DNA of 64,000 bases from Micromonospora orduensis (lineage in GTDB: Bacteria; Actinomycetota; Actinomycetes; Mycobacteriales; Micromonosporaceae), in contig NZ_VDFY01000230.1 in assembly GCF_006228125.1 (NCBI RefSeq), positions 1 through 64,000 of the forward strand, written 5' to 3'. The position numbers were made by a program, and so were the translations under genes. Below the pieces are notes generated by a model that was not told the DNA's origin, made no database searches, and saw nothing but the letters and a program-made list of their open reading frames with translations. Position 1 is the stretch's first letter; the number at the start of each line of letters is the position of its first letter. Positions 33,550 to 42,177 of the stretch are shown here, in pieces.

Positions 33550-34029
33550 ATGTCGGCCCTGGCCCCAGATCCCTCGGAGCACCGCTCGGGCGCGCTGCTG
33601 GACCACCTCGCCCGGCGAATGCGGCTGCGATCCGAGTCGGTTTTGGCGCCGCTGGGCCTGCGACCACGGCATCTGGTCGCGCTCACCGTGCTGCGCGACG
33701 GCGGCGGCAGCAGTCAGCAGGCACTCGCCAGCACCCTGGAAATGGACAGCACGAACATCGTCGGGCTGCTCAACGACCTGGAAGCGAAGCACCTGATCGA
33801 GCGTCGACGCTCACCCGAGGACCGCCGACGACACGTCGTCGAGCTGACCGAAGATGGTGCGAAACACCTCAAAGAGGCCGAATGCGCCCTGGCCAGCGCC
33901 GAGGACGAGGTGCTGGCCGCACTGGAGCCCGCCGAACGGGAGACGCTCTACGAGCTGCTCCGGCGGGCCGCCTCCACGACACCTGTCATCTGCACCGAAG
34001 CGCTCCGCGCGGACGTCGACAACTGCTGA
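33550..34029 (+). CDS. MarR-family transcriptional regulator
   Basis: 159 aa winged-helix protein. SQQALASTLEMDSTNIVGLL (20 residues) is the helix-turn-helix; LEAKHLIERRRSPEDRRRHV is the wing with the conserved Asp-Arg-Arg. Two cysteines near the C-terminus (ECAL and VICTEAL) could sense quinones or oxidants, as in other MarR/DUF24 type regulators, but this is inference. It probably represses azoR from the shared intergenic region. Confidence 0.88.
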   Translation: MSALAPDPSEHRSGALLDHLARRMRLRSESVLAPLGLRPRHLVALTVLRDGGGSSQQALASTLEMDSTNIVGLLNDLEAKHLIERRRSPEDRRRHVVELTEDGAKHLKEAECALASAEDEVLAALEPAERETLYELLRRAASTTPVICTEALRADVDNC

Positions 34030-34047
34030 CGCCGCTGCGGCAGGGGG

Positions 34048-35061
34048 TCAGACCGTCGCGGTCGACTGGGGGCGGTCGTCACGTACGTGCACCAGCATGT
34101 CGCCGGTCTCGATCACCGCACCGGCCCGATCGGCCAGGGTGACCACCTTGCCCCGACGTACCAGGGCGATCACCAGCGACTCCAGCTCGCGGGGCGACCG
34201 ACCCACCTCGTCCCGCTCCGCCGACCGCATCGCCAGCGCCATACCCTGACCCGGGGTGAGCAGGTCCTCCACCACGTCGATCAGCGGCGGCGCCGAGGTG
34301 GACAGGCCGAGCAGGCGACCCGCGGTGGCCGAGGAGACGATCACGTGGTGCGCGCCGCTCTGCTTGAGCAGCGGCGCGTTCTCCGCCTCACGGGCCGCCG
34401 CGATGATCCGGACCTGCCCGGCGGTGAGCTGCCGTACGGTAAGCGCCACAAGCACCGACGCGTCGTCGCTGTCGGTCGCGATGATCACGGCCTTCGCGTT
34501 GTGGACGTGCGCCTCGTTCAGCACCGACGACCGGGTCGCCGACCCCTCGATCGCCACCAGACCGGCCGAGGTGGCCTGCCGCAGGGCGGCGGCGCTGCGC
34601 TCCACCACGACGATGCGGGAGCGGTCCAGACCGTTCTCCAGCAGGGCGGAGACCGCGCTACGCCCCTTGGTGCCGTAGCCACAGATGATGACGTGGTCCT
34701 TCACGGTTCTCCTCCACCGCGACAGGCGACGGCCGGTCCGGTACTGCTCGGTCAGGACTTCCAGGGTGGTGCCGACCAGGATGATCAGGAAGAGCACCCG
34801 GGCGGGCGTGACGAAGAGGACGTTGACCATCCGGGCCGACTGGGAGGCCGGCGTGATGTCGCCGTAGCCGGTGGTGGAGAGCGACACGACCGCGTAGTAG
34901 AAGCAGTCGAGCAGGGTCAGGCCGTCCTCGTTGACGTCACGGTAGCCGTCCCGGCCCACGTAGACCGCGGCGACCACGGCGAAGACCAGGCCCAGGGCAG
35001 CGGCGAGCCGGAGGCTCAGCGCGCTCAGTGGGCCCCGGCGCTGCGCGGGAAAATGGATCAC
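34048..35061 (-). CDS. Potassium channel with TrkA-N (RCK) domain
   Basis: 337 aa from the GTG at 35061 (GGGGAG lies about 13 nt upstream). A first membrane helix (LRLAAALGLVFAVVAAVYVG) is followed by the pore with selectivity filter STTGYGD and a second helix (RVLFLIILVGTTLEVL). The C-terminal half is an RCK domain: HVIICGYGTKGRSAVSALLE is its nucleotide-binding loop, with further TrkA-N and TrkA-C segments. A two-helix K+ channel that opens in response to a cytoplasmic ligand (ion or nucleotide). Confidence 0.9.
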   Translation of the reverse strand: MIHFPAQRRGPLSALSLRLAAALGLVFAVVAAVYVGRDGYRDVNEDGLTLLDCFYYAVVSLSTTGYGDITPASQSARMVNVLFVTPARVLFLIILVGTTLEVLTEQYRTGRRLSRWRRTVKDHVIICGYGTKGRSAVSALLENGLDRSRIVVVERSAAALRQATSAGLVAIEGSATRSSVLNEAHVHNAKAVIIATDSDDASVLVALTVRQLTAGQVRIIAAAREAENAPLLKQSGAHHVIVSSATAGRLLGLSTSAPPLIDVVEDLLTPGQGMALAMRSAERDEVGRSPRELESLVIALVRRGKVVTLADRAGAVIETGDMLVHVRDDRPQSTATV

Positions 35062-35264
35062 CGTCGAACCTGCTCCCCCGCCGTCGCATGCACGAGCACA
35101 ACATAGCGGGTACGCCGCAGACCGCACGTCCGGGTTGCGCAGGGACAACCGAGCCCGGCCCCGCGCGCCGAGCGGCGGCGCGCGCCCGCACGGGCAGCCG
35201 GCTGGCCCGGCAACGGGCATGATGGGGATGTCCCCCGGACGACGACCGCGAGAGTGAGGCCCGC

Positions 35265-35762
35265 ATGTCGTTGCTGCGACGAGTGATCGGCGGGGTGCTG
35301 CGGCGCCACCGCCAGCGTCAGGGCCGCACGCTGCGCGAGGTGGCCGAGTCGGCCGACGTCTCGGTGCCCTACCTCTCGGAGGTCGAGCGGGGCCGAAAGG
35401 AGGCCTCCTCGGAGGTGCTGGCGGCGATCTGCCGAGCGCTCGGCATCAGCCTCGCCGACCTGCTCGGGGAAGCCCGCGACGACATGCGCAGGGTCGAGCC
35501 CCGCCTCCCGGCCGCACCGCGCGCCGCGCTCACCCACCTGGAGCGGGTCGACGCGACTCGACGCGAGATCGGCAACGCCACCCTGCTGGTGGGTCCACTC
35601 GGCGGCAGGCTGGTCCTGCAGCGACTGCCCAAGGCCGGCGAGCCAACCATGCGTGTCGGCGCGACGGCCTCCGCTGGTGGCTCGCACCCCGGCCCGCGTA
35701 CCCCTTGCCTGGCTGGCGGCGGGTCGACCTCGCTGGGCGCGCTGCGGCTGACCGCCGCGTAG
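35265..35762 (+). CDS. clgR: ClgR-like XRE-family regulator
   Basis: 165 aa. The helix-turn-helix spans about residues 12-65 (LRRHRQRQGRTLREVAESAD, VSVPYLSEVERGRKEASSEV). This pattern and its position directly upstream of a clpP gene match ClgR, the activator of Clp protease genes in actinobacteria. The C-terminal ~80 residues are less typical: a Gly/Pro/Ala-rich tail ending SLGALRLTAA, without the usual C-terminal degradation signal clearly visible. The gene may end differently from canonical ClgR. Confidence 0.78.
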   Translation: MSLLRRVIGGVLRRHRQRQGRTLREVAESADVSVPYLSEVERGRKEASSEVLAAICRALGISLADLLGEARDDMRRVEPRLPAAPRAALTHLERVDATRREIGNATLLVGPLGGRLVLQRLPKAGEPTMRVGATASAGGSHPGPRTPCLAGGGSTSLGALRLTAA

Positions 35763-35772
35763 GCCGCGCGGG

Positions 35773-35804
35773 TTCTGCCGTCGGCGGATCTGCCGGCGGC
35801 AGAA
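35773..35804. terminator. 13-bp hairpin between clgR and clpP
   Basis: TTCTGCCGTCGGC at 35773-35785 pairs with GCCGGCGGCAGAA at 35792-35804 (one T-G wobble), loop GGATCT. It lies 11 nt after the clgR stop and 95 nt before clpP. It may be a terminator that insulates clgR from clpP, or an element in the clpP leader. No T-run follows. Confidence 0.5.
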
Positions 35805-35899
35805 TCACTGGGCCGGCCACCGCCGTCGCCCGCACGCTGGAGGGGCCGGTCCACCGGGCGGTCCCCACCGCCCGCCGGCACGGTGGAAGGCGGCGGCAC

Positions 35900-36499
35900 A
35901 TGATCGGGTACGGCGTGCGGATGCTGGACGGTGGGCAGCCGTCCTTCGGTGATCAGGTGTTCGAGCGGCTGCTGCGGGAGCGGATCGTCTTCCTCGGCAC
36001 CGAGGTGACCGAGGAGTCGGCCAACCAGATCTGCGCGCAGATCCTGCTGCTCGCCGCCGAGGACGCCGATCGGGACATCTACCTCTACATCAACTCACCG
36101 GGCGGTTCGGTGAGCGGGGGGATGGCCGTCTACGACACGATGCGCTACGTCCGCAACGACGTGGCCACGCTGGCACTCGGGTTCGCCGGCTCGATGGGGC
36201 AGTTCCTGCTCTGCGCGGGCACGGCCGGCAAGCGGTACGCGCTGCCGCACTCGCGGATCATGATGCACCAGCCGTCCGGTGGGATGGGCGGCACCGCCTC
36301 GGACATCACCATCCAGGCCGAGAACATGCTGCACGTGAAGCGGACCATGCAGGAGCTGATCGCCCAGCACAGTGGACGGACGCTTGATGAGATCCAGCGG
36401 GACTGGGACCGGGACCGCTGGTTCACAGCCGAGCAGGCCCGGGAGTACGGGCTCATCGACCAGGTGCTCGCCCGGGCCGAACAGCTGCCGGGGGTCTGA
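35900..36499 (+). CDS. clpP: ATP-dependent Clp protease proteolytic subunit
   Basis: 199 aa. The Ser is in LGFAGSMGQFLLCAGTAGKR (20 residues) and the His in RIMMHQPSGGMGG; the Asp follows in the RTLDEIQRDWDRD region. INSPGGSVSGGMAVYDTMRY (20 residues) is the substrate/oligomerisation block. The family is usually about 195-210 aa, so it is full length. The start could be the ATG at 35900 or the later ATG that gives MLDGGQPSFGD. It stands behind a ClgR-type regulator, not in the usual clpP1P2-clpX cluster, so this is probably an extra clpP. Confidence 0.93.
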   Translation: MIGYGVRMLDGGQPSFGDQVFERLLRERIVFLGTEVTEESANQICAQILLLAAEDADRDIYLYINSPGGSVSGGMAVYDTMRYVRNDVATLALGFAGSMGQFLLCAGTAGKRYALPHSRIMMHQPSGGMGGTASDITIQAENMLHVKRTMQELIAQHSGRTLDEIQRDWDRDRWFTAEQAREYGLIDQVLARAEQLPGV

Positions 36500-36531
36500 C
36501 GCGTGGCTCCTACGTCACCCGGCCCCGCGCG

Positions 36532-36630
36532 GTAGGCAACGACGCGATCACGCTGGCGCTCGGGTTCGCCCGCACGACGGGGCGGTTCCTGCTGTGCGCG
36601 GTCACAGCCGGCAAGCGGTACGCGCTGAGC
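36532..36630 (+). pseudogene. Duplicated fragment of clpP
   Basis: Translated in the clpP-like frame, the stretch reads ITLALGFARTTGRFLLCAVT followed by AGKRYALSGP. It closely matches clpP 36148-36246 (VATLALGFAGSMGQFLLCAG), including at the DNA level from GCAACGACG onward. The catalytic Ser is replaced by Thr-Thr (ARTTG for AGSMG), and there is no start, no His block and no frame beyond. It looks like the remnant of a second clpP lost by deletion, or a local partial duplication 32 nt after the clpP stop. Confidence 0.8.
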
Positions 36631-36703
36631 GGGCCGTCGGCGGGAGGCTGCACCTCGACCAGGCGGGCAAAATAAGTGGCGGCGGCCCGTTAGGGTCACC
36701 TCC

Positions 36704-37465
36704 ATGCGTCGATTGATCCCTGTCCTGTCGATCGCCCTCGCCGCTCTCGTAGCCGGCTGTGGCACCACCTCCTCGGGCGACTCCGCAGCGACCACGCCGA
36801 ACGCGACACCGTCCAAGCTCGACCCGGTCGCCACGATCCAGCAGGCCATGAACCGCAGCTTCTCCGGCACGGTCACCATGGACGCCTCGGTCAAGGCCGG
36901 CTCCAAGGCCCTCACGCTCAACGGCAAGATGGACCCCGCCGCGAAGGCGCTCCAGGTCACCGGCGAGGCACCGGAGCCGATGGAGGCCCGGCTGATCGGC
37001 GACACCGCCTACATCAAGATGGATTCGGGTGACGGCGGCAAGCCGTGGAAGAAGCTCGACCTCACCAAGCTCAAGCCGGGCAGCTCCCTGCGGCAGTCCT
37101 TCGACCTGAAGACGCAGACCGGCATCGTCGGCGGCATCGTGTCCGCCGAGGAGACCGGCGGCGGCCGTTACACAGGCACCGCCGACCTGAACAAGGCAGC
37201 CACCGCCGCCGGCACCGACGGCGGAATGCGGGAGGGCCTCGAGTCGTCCGCGAAGCTCGCGAAGGAACCGACGGCGATTCCGTTCGAGGCCACTGTCGAC
37301 GCCGAGGGCCGCCTCACCGCGCTCTCCTACACGATCGCCACGAAGAGCCTCGGTGACCTGGTCACCGACATGCGGATGAGCGGCTTCGGCGAGACCGTCA
37401 CCGTCACCGCCCCGCCCGCCAAGGACACCGAGGCGGCCGCCGAGGAGATGTACAAGTACTTCTGA
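36704..37465 (+). CDS. LppX/LprAFG-like lipoprotein
   Basis: 253 aa. The signal peptide LIPVLSIALAALVAGCGTT contains a lipobox (LVAGC) with the lipidated Cys at residue 19. The mature part has the alternating strand pattern of LppX_LprAFG proteins (KLDPVATIQQAMNRSFSGTV, 20 residues; KALTLNGKMDPAAKALQVTG). These proteins bind lipids or lipidated sugars in the envelope. It is followed by a stem-loop at 37509. Confidence 0.85.
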   Translation: MRRLIPVLSIALAALVAGCGTTSSGDSAATTPNATPSKLDPVATIQQAMNRSFSGTVTMDASVKAGSKALTLNGKMDPAAKALQVTGEAPEPMEARLIGDTAYIKMDSGDGGKPWKKLDLTKLKPGSSLRQSFDLKTQTGIVGGIVSAEETGGGRYTGTADLNKAATAAGTDGGMREGLESSAKLAKEPTAIPFEATVDAEGRLTALSYTIATKSLGDLVTDMRMSGFGETVTVTAPPAKDTEAAAEEMYKYF

Positions 37466-37508
37466 CGCCGCTCGCCACGTCTTCGAGATCCGCGCGGTTT
37501 CGGGGAAG

Positions 37509-37538
37509 GTGTCGCCTCCGGCCATCGTGAGGCGGCAC
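37509..37538 (+). terminator. Hairpin after lipoprotein gene
   Basis: GTGTCGCCTC at 37509-37518 pairs with GAGGCGGCAC at 37529-37538 (one T-G wobble), 44 nt after the lipoprotein stop. Confidence 0.55.
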
Positions 37539-37643
37539 CTCCCTGACGTTACGCAGATCTTGTTCTGCCGTCAGCTACGTCGTCGCGCGTAACAATCCGC
37601 GGGGCCGGTTCGTCCCTGAGGCAACCAACCACAGGGAGAGCCC

Positions 37644-37905
37644 ATGTTCGCCGCCTACGTAGCCGTCACGATCCTCGCCTCGGTCTTCACCGGCATCGCC
37701 GCCACCACGTACCTGATCGGCCACGCCTATCCGAAGGCCCAGGCCGACTCGCCGCCACCGGCCTCGTGCTGTACTTCGTCGGCGCCCTCATCGCGCACCT
37801 GCGCGTGGGTTCCCGCCAACTCGTCGGATGGGCCGTCTTCTTCACCACCGCCGTGGCCGCGCTGGCGGTGAACTGGCCTACCACTGGTGAACAGACCGAC
37901 GTCGG
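37644..37905 (+). pseudogene. DoxX-like membrane protein, internally deleted
   Basis: The first frame starts well (ATG with GGGAGAG upstream) and reads MFAAYVAVTILASVFTGIAA, then TTYLIGHAYPKAQAD. After about 37745 the sequence makes sense only in another frame, which reads TGLVLYFVGALIAHLRVG followed by WAVFFTTAVAALAVNW. Together these are the first and last helices of a DoxX-like protein with the middle missing. A deletion that also shifts the frame is the simplest reading. It is likely non-functional. Confidence 0.75.
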
Positions 37906-38432
37906 TGGACGCCCTGTGGCACCATCGCGGGGTGCTCCAGTCGATCGAGATCACGGCCATCCTCGCCGTGCCGGAGTCACCGTTGCACAACCTCCACTGG
38001 AGCACGAGACTCGAACTGAGCATCGACTGCTTCATCTGCGAGCGCACCGGCCGCACCACGATCTTCGAACTGGGAGCGGAACGGGCCATCTGCTCCGGGG
38101 ACAGCCGCACCGGACAGCACTACGCCGCCGCCCGAATCTCCGCCTTCGACCGCGGCGTAGGCAAGGACCAGATCAGCCTCCGGGCGGTCGTCGACTACTG
38201 GTGGGCACCGTTCCACGACGCCAAACGCGATGTCGCCGCCACGGCACTCACGCGTGCCGGTGGACCGCCGTGGGTCCGGCTCCACCTCGGCTACCACTGC
38301 CCCGAGCGCGCGGAGTCAGGCACCTTCTCCGACCAGACCAACCTCGTCCGGCCGTCGCCCACCTCCTGCGAGCACTGCTCAGCGCCGATCGCCGAGATGC
38401 GACAGGTGCCCCATGTCCGGCTCCTCGTCTAG
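37887..38432 (+). CDS. Hypothetical protein with CxxC motifs
   Basis: 181 aa from the start at 37887; a later in-frame GTG near 37911 is possible. SIDCFICERTGRTTI has one CxxC pair and SCEHCSAP near the C-terminus another, so it may bind zinc. The middle (KDQISLRAVVDYWWAPFHDA, 20 residues) is not recognised. It overlaps the broken DoxX reading frame and lies next to the integrated element, so it may be a passenger of earlier insertions. Confidence 0.45.
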   Translation: MNRPTSVDALWHHRGVLQSIEITAILAVPESPLHNLHWSTRLELSIDCFICERTGRTTIFELGAERAICSGDSRTGQHYAAARISAFDRGVGKDQISLRAVVDYWWAPFHDAKRDVAATALTRAGGPPWVRLHLGYHCPERAESGTFSDQTNLVRPSPTSCEHCSAPIAEMRQVPHVRLLV

Positions 38433-38524
38433 TTTCGTCACGCTGTCGGCGGCGCTGTGACGCATCGGCGCCGAAGTGTCGGCCCTGGATACATCCGTTG
38501 CGTGAGGCATTTGTTGATCTTCGA

Positions 38525-38570
38525 GGTGCCCCCGGCAGGATTCGAACCTGCGACACACGGTTTAGGAAAC
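38525..38570. repeat. Left attachment repeat (displaced tRNA 3' end)
   Basis: 46 bp identical to 51453-51498. On the minus strand it encodes the anticodon loop through acceptor 3' arm of tRNA-Arg(CCT), but the tRNA 5' half is missing, so this copy is inactive. It marks the chromosome-proximal end of the element. Confidence 0.9.
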
Positions 38571-38813
38571 GTACGACACACCCGGCCGGGAGGTCTCCGA
38601 GGAGGTCCCGTTGCGCCTGGTCGGAGGCTCGCGGCTTGCAGTCTTTGCAGGTCAAGCCGTGTCTCTGCACATCCTCGGCCGGTAGCCGTTTCCGATCGCT
38701 TCCGGCGGCTTCCGGAGACCTGTGCGGACCTCCGGCGGACCTTCGATCTTGACTGCAACGTACCGGGTAGGGGTATCGACCGTAAGTGACCTTGCCGCGA
38801 TGGGCATGCGGGA

Positions 38814-39746
38814 TCAGAGATCCCGATCTACCCCGTAGGCACGCAACAGCGCCTTGACGGCCTCGGTCGCTCTCAATGCCTGCTGGTGCGCTCGTATCTC
38901 GTTGGCCGTCAGAAGTTGCTGATACAACGCGAACGTTACGTCATCGGGATCTGCTTGGTCGGAATGAAGTCTCAGGAATTGATACCAATCCTTTATTCGG
39001 ACGCCGAGCACCTCTATCTCGTTGGTCCGCTTAACCCAATCTGTCATGAGGCCCTCAGCGCGTGCCACGCGGCCAAAATTGCCGCCCCCATCATAGGCGG
39101 GTACGTCCGAGATCAGATCAGCTTTGCTGGGATATGGGTGGGCGCCATCCGGACTTGCAATACCGACATCACCACGGGTTCGCCGCAGGTGTTGCCAATA
39201 GTAGTTGCGGTATTCCGCTGCCCATTTGGCCGATGCCACGAAGGGCTCGGCGGCGACAGGCGAGCCCGAGAGTACGTTGTCCAGATACCAGGGCACGACC
39301 ACTAACAAGTCGTGATCCGCACAGGCCGCTGCCGTTGTGATAAATCTGAAGCTGGGTTCGCCCTCCTTCGACAGCAGGAACCAGCCTTTAAGCTCAATTC
39401 CTAGAGCGATCTCGATTCCGGCCGAACTGGCTCCCTTTCGGACGAGTCGAACGTCGGGGAAAGCCTGAGACTGCCTTTCGAAGGTGTAGCCTAGCCACTC
39501 GTCATCCGGATCCCAGAGCGCCCGCTGCTGGTTGAGAGCCTTGACTACTTGGCCTTCAATGCTTGCGCCAAGGAGAGTGTTAAGGCTGTAGAGATCCGTC
39601 GCATTTACGCCACTAATATGATTGTTGAATTCGAAGAATGCGGGAAGTCCCAGCAGAACTGTGCGTAGCCGCTGCTGAAGTATGGTCTTTGCGTCATCCT
39701 GTCGGAGGACTGGCTCCAGCGGCGGGGCGACCTGCTCAGCTTCCAC
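38814..39746 (-). CDS. Putative type II restriction endonuclease
   Basis: 310 aa from the GTG at 39746, which has AAGGAG 5 nt upstream; an upstream extension of the frame would overlap the methylase gene and is not favoured. FPDVRLVRKGASSAGIEIAL (20 residues) followed by GIELKGWFLLSKEG fits a PD-(D/E)xK nuclease core: Asp in PD, and Glu-Leu-Lys. The gene is directly downstream of the DNA methyltransferase in the same orientation and has visibly lower GC than its surroundings, typical of horizontally moved R-M systems. The cut site is unknown. Confidence 0.7.
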   Translation of the reverse strand: MEAEQVAPPLEPVLRQDDAKTILQQRLRTVLLGLPAFFEFNNHISGVNATDLYSLNTLLGASIEGQVVKALNQQRALWDPDDEWLGYTFERQSQAFPDVRLVRKGASSAGIEIALGIELKGWFLLSKEGEPSFRFITTAAACADHDLLVVVPWYLDNVLSGSPVAAEPFVASAKWAAEYRNYYWQHLRRTRGDVGIASPDGAHPYPSKADLISDVPAYDGGGNFGRVARAEGLMTDWVKRTNEIEVLGVRIKDWYQFLRLHSDQADPDDVTFALYQQLLTANEIRAHQQALRATEAVKALLRAYGVDRDL

Positions 39747-39816
39747 ATCCGCTCCTTGTCGGGGATGAGTGGTGGCATGAGATGCTATCGCCCCGGACGG
39801 CGCAGCGTGGCCCGGG

Positions 39817-40866
39817 CTAGCCCTCAGTTGCTGCCGCGTCCTCCGCCGCTGGATCTGCCTGCACCAATGCAAGCGAGAGCCGCTCCTCGGCGAGTTCGGC
39901 GAACGCTGGGTCAATCTCGGCTACGTAGGCCTGACGCCCCAACGCAACGGCGGCGACAGAGCCAGAGGCCAGTCCCCCGAACGGCTCCCAAACGATGTCG
40001 CCTGGCTCTGTGACGGCGCGAACGATACGCTCCATGAATTCAAGGGGCTTCTGGTTGAGATGCGCCGCGCTGCCTGCGGTCGGCTTGTAAACCCGAGGAG
40101 CGGCCCGGCGCAGAGTTCCCTTCAAACGCTCTGCGTCGTGTAGCGATGGACGTTGCCAGACGTTAGTAATACCGTGCTGATGAGTCCATCGGTAACGGAG
40201 GCTATCCCACTCCTTGGCGGTTATGGCCGTCACGCCATCCAAGCTGAAATACGGCCATCCCGTGTTTGCGCCTCGTGCGTTGGCGTACTCGGCGAGTCGT
40301 TCGACCATCTCACCGGGAGGCCAGTACCACAGCCAGTCCTGCGTTAAGTATTTCCTGGTTGCGGCGTTCTTTACCCCACACGCCTCATTAGCTTTGTTGA
40401 GGGGGATTCCAGCTCGCTGCCACTCATGCCTAAGCCAGCGCTGCACTGGCATGGGGCCATCCGGGCAATTGACGGCGAATCGCCGCTGGTATAGGACGCA
40501 AACCTCCGAGACGACAGGAAAACGACGGATCGTTTTACCATTGACGTTGCCGGCGATGTGTCCAATGCCTTTATCCCACGTAATGGCCTGAACATAATCC
40601 CAGCCCATTGATTCAAGAAGTGGGTGAACGTTCGCCCAGCCTATCTCGGTGTTCCAAAACCATAGCGTAGTTGATGGATGCGCCTTAGAGGACCATGCCT
40701 CAACGTGCGGACGGTACCAGTCGGTTAAGCCTTCTGGTCCCACGGTGTCGCCGTGGAAGCCGCGTACACCGTAAGCGCCATCGCTAATGATGGTTCGTGG
40801 CGTCGGCCATCCATCGTAAGCGCCAAGAACGTCACCGTGATGAAGCCGATACCGACTGTTGGTCAT
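39817..40866 (-). CDS. DNA (adenine-N6/cytosine-N4) methyltransferase
   Basis: 349 aa. The catalytic motif IV is IISDGAYGVRGF, a DGAY variant of DPPY. Motif I is near the C-terminus (IVWEPFGGLASGSVAAVALG, 20 residues, FxGxG type), so this is a beta-class amino-methyltransferase. LNQKPLEFMERIVRAV is the motif before it. The ATG at 40866 has GGGAGGA 8 nt upstream. It pairs with the endonuclease gene downstream, which it must protect the host from. GC content is lower than in neighbouring genes. Confidence 0.85.
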   Translation of the reverse strand: MTNSRYRLHHGDVLGAYDGWPTPRTIISDGAYGVRGFHGDTVGPEGLTDWYRPHVEAWSSKAHPSTTLWFWNTEIGWANVHPLLESMGWDYVQAITWDKGIGHIAGNVNGKTIRRFPVVSEVCVLYQRRFAVNCPDGPMPVQRWLRHEWQRAGIPLNKANEACGVKNAATRKYLTQDWLWYWPPGEMVERLAEYANARGANTGWPYFSLDGVTAITAKEWDSLRYRWTHQHGITNVWQRPSLHDAERLKGTLRRAAPRVYKPTAGSAAHLNQKPLEFMERIVRAVTEPGDIVWEPFGGLASGSVAAVALGRQAYVAEIDPAFAELAEERLSLALVQADPAAEDAAATEG

Positions 40867-41199
40867 GACTCTTCCTCCCGGCCTGCGATGAGCCTAAGGT
40901 CTCGCGGGATACCTATGGGGGCAGGGGCGCGGCGAGTCCTGCGGCTCATCGTGGTGTAGCCTCACCGTTCACTGACCCTAGCCTTTCTAGTACACATGTA
41001 CGACACCTAGGTGGCGTCGAGTACTGGCGATGTCAGGGCCTTCTGCCCGCCGGTGCCCTAGCTCCACGCCTCCTGTGCCGGGAGCCGGTCCCGGTCGCTC
41101 CGCCCGCCCGGAGCCGATCGGCACGGTAGAGACCACGCTAGGGCTGTTAGATGTGGTGCCGCCTCCGGAGCGACCGGAGGCGGCGAGGTTTGGCCGGTG
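40867..41199. other. Intergenic region between methylase and Rho-N-like gene
   Basis: No ORF with a credible start was seen. The AT-richer part near 40960-41010 (with ACACATGTACGACACC-like sequence) is probably the promoter region of the R-M genes. A perfect 11-bp hairpin at 41158-41184 ends the operon coming from the right. Confidence 0.5.
41158..41184 (-). terminator. Terminator hairpin
   Basis: GCCGCCTCCGG at 41158-41168 pairs perfectly with CCGGAGGCGGC at 41174-41184, loop AGCGA. It lies 16 nt after the stop of the 321-aa gene on the minus strand. Confidence 0.75.
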
Positions 41200-42165
41200 C
41201 TACTGTCCGGCGTCCACCTTCCGCGCCGCGAGCCGGAGAGCTTCCGAGACGTTGCGGACCTTGCGGGAGTTGAAGGTGCTCTCGGCGTAGACGTACCGCC
41301 CGCGCTCATCCCAGACCAGACGCAGTTCGGTGCCGCCGATCTTGGCGGTGAGGATCTCCTCGCCCTTGAAGCGCCGAATCTTGGACTCGACCTTCATCGC
41401 GGCCAACTTCTCGGCGACGGTAGCGGCCTTGGTCTTCCCGTCCGCCCGGAGCGGGACGTTGATCGTCATCCCGGCTCGGGAGGTGCCCGCACGGCCGACG
41501 TACTCGGCGGACGCCCGGTTGAGTCCCGGTCGGCAGATCCAGCACCCCGCCCGCTCCTCCGAGTCGGCCGGGAGCGAGTCGTGGCCCCGGTCGCTGTGCT
41601 CGTTCTCCCACTGCGCCTCCTCGTGGCACGGCACGCACAGCTCTACCGCCTTGGCGGTGTCCCGGTCGTTGGAGTCGCCGGAGCCGGAACCGATCGAGCG
41701 GGTACCGCACGAGCGGCAGGCGTTCTTGCGGGCGGGCTTGGCCGCAGCGGCGGATGCCGGCTCGGTCGAGGTCTCCGCCGGAGCCTCGCTCCCGGCACCC
41801 TCCTCGGTGGGCGTAGCGGGGGTGGTCTTCGCGTAGATCAACCCGATGAGCTTGTCCTTGGTCATCTTGGCCGATGGCGACAGCCCCAGCTTCCGCGCGG
41901 TCTCCCGGAGCTGCGCGGCCGTCTGCTGCGACAGCGGCGTCTCCGCCTCCTCGCGCGGGCCGGTGTTCTCCGGCAGGTTGCTCAGCTTGCGGATCCGAGC
42001 CTGGATCGTCTTGGTCTGCTCGGCGAGCGGTAGCGCGGTCAGCCGCTGGAACTCCTCCGCCGGAGTCTCCTTCCGGCCGTTCGGGAGCGGGGTGTGCTGC
42101 GCGGCCTTGGTCGTCTTGGCGGCTGCGGCCGGGCGGCCCGCTCCGCGCTTCACAGTCGTGGTCAT
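41200..42165 (-). CDS. Element protein with Rho-N/SAP-like motif and zinc-binding cysteines
   Basis: 321 aa. QLRETARKLGLSPSAKMTKD (20 residues) followed by KLIGLIYA resembles the Rho N-terminal/SAP-like nucleic-acid-binding motif. Downstream, CRSCG and CVPC with a later CWICRPG form a possible zinc site. The C-terminal ~100 residues (TINVPLRADGKTKAATVAEK, 20 residues) are unrecognised. GGAGGGC precedes the ATG. Probably DNA-binding; role unknown. Confidence 0.65.
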   Translation of the reverse strand: MTTTVKRGAGRPAAAAKTTKAAQHTPLPNGRKETPAEEFQRLTALPLAEQTKTIQARIRKLSNLPENTGPREEAETPLSQQTAAQLRETARKLGLSPSAKMTKDKLIGLIYAKTTPATPTEEGAGSEAPAETSTEPASAAAAKPARKNACRSCGTRSIGSGSGDSNDRDTAKAVELCVPCHEEAQWENEHSDRGHDSLPADSEERAGCWICRPGLNRASAEYVGRAGTSRAGMTINVPLRADGKTKAATVAEKLAAMKVESKIRRFKGEEILTAKIGGTELRLVWDERGRYVYAESTFNSRKVRNVSEALRLAARKVDAGQ

Positions 42166-42177
42166 GGTTGGCCCTCC

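Noticed and set aside
37766..38752. Long plus-strand ORF running through 37887-38432 and into the element
   Set aside because: The first ~50 residues belong to the broken DoxX-like gene. The rest is an out-of-frame reading of the hypothetical gene and of the tRNA remnant.
38571..38813. Possible gene or origin at the left end of the element
   Set aside because: Several short direct and inverted GGAGG/CCTCC-like motifs were seen, but no ORF with a credible start or clear repeat array.
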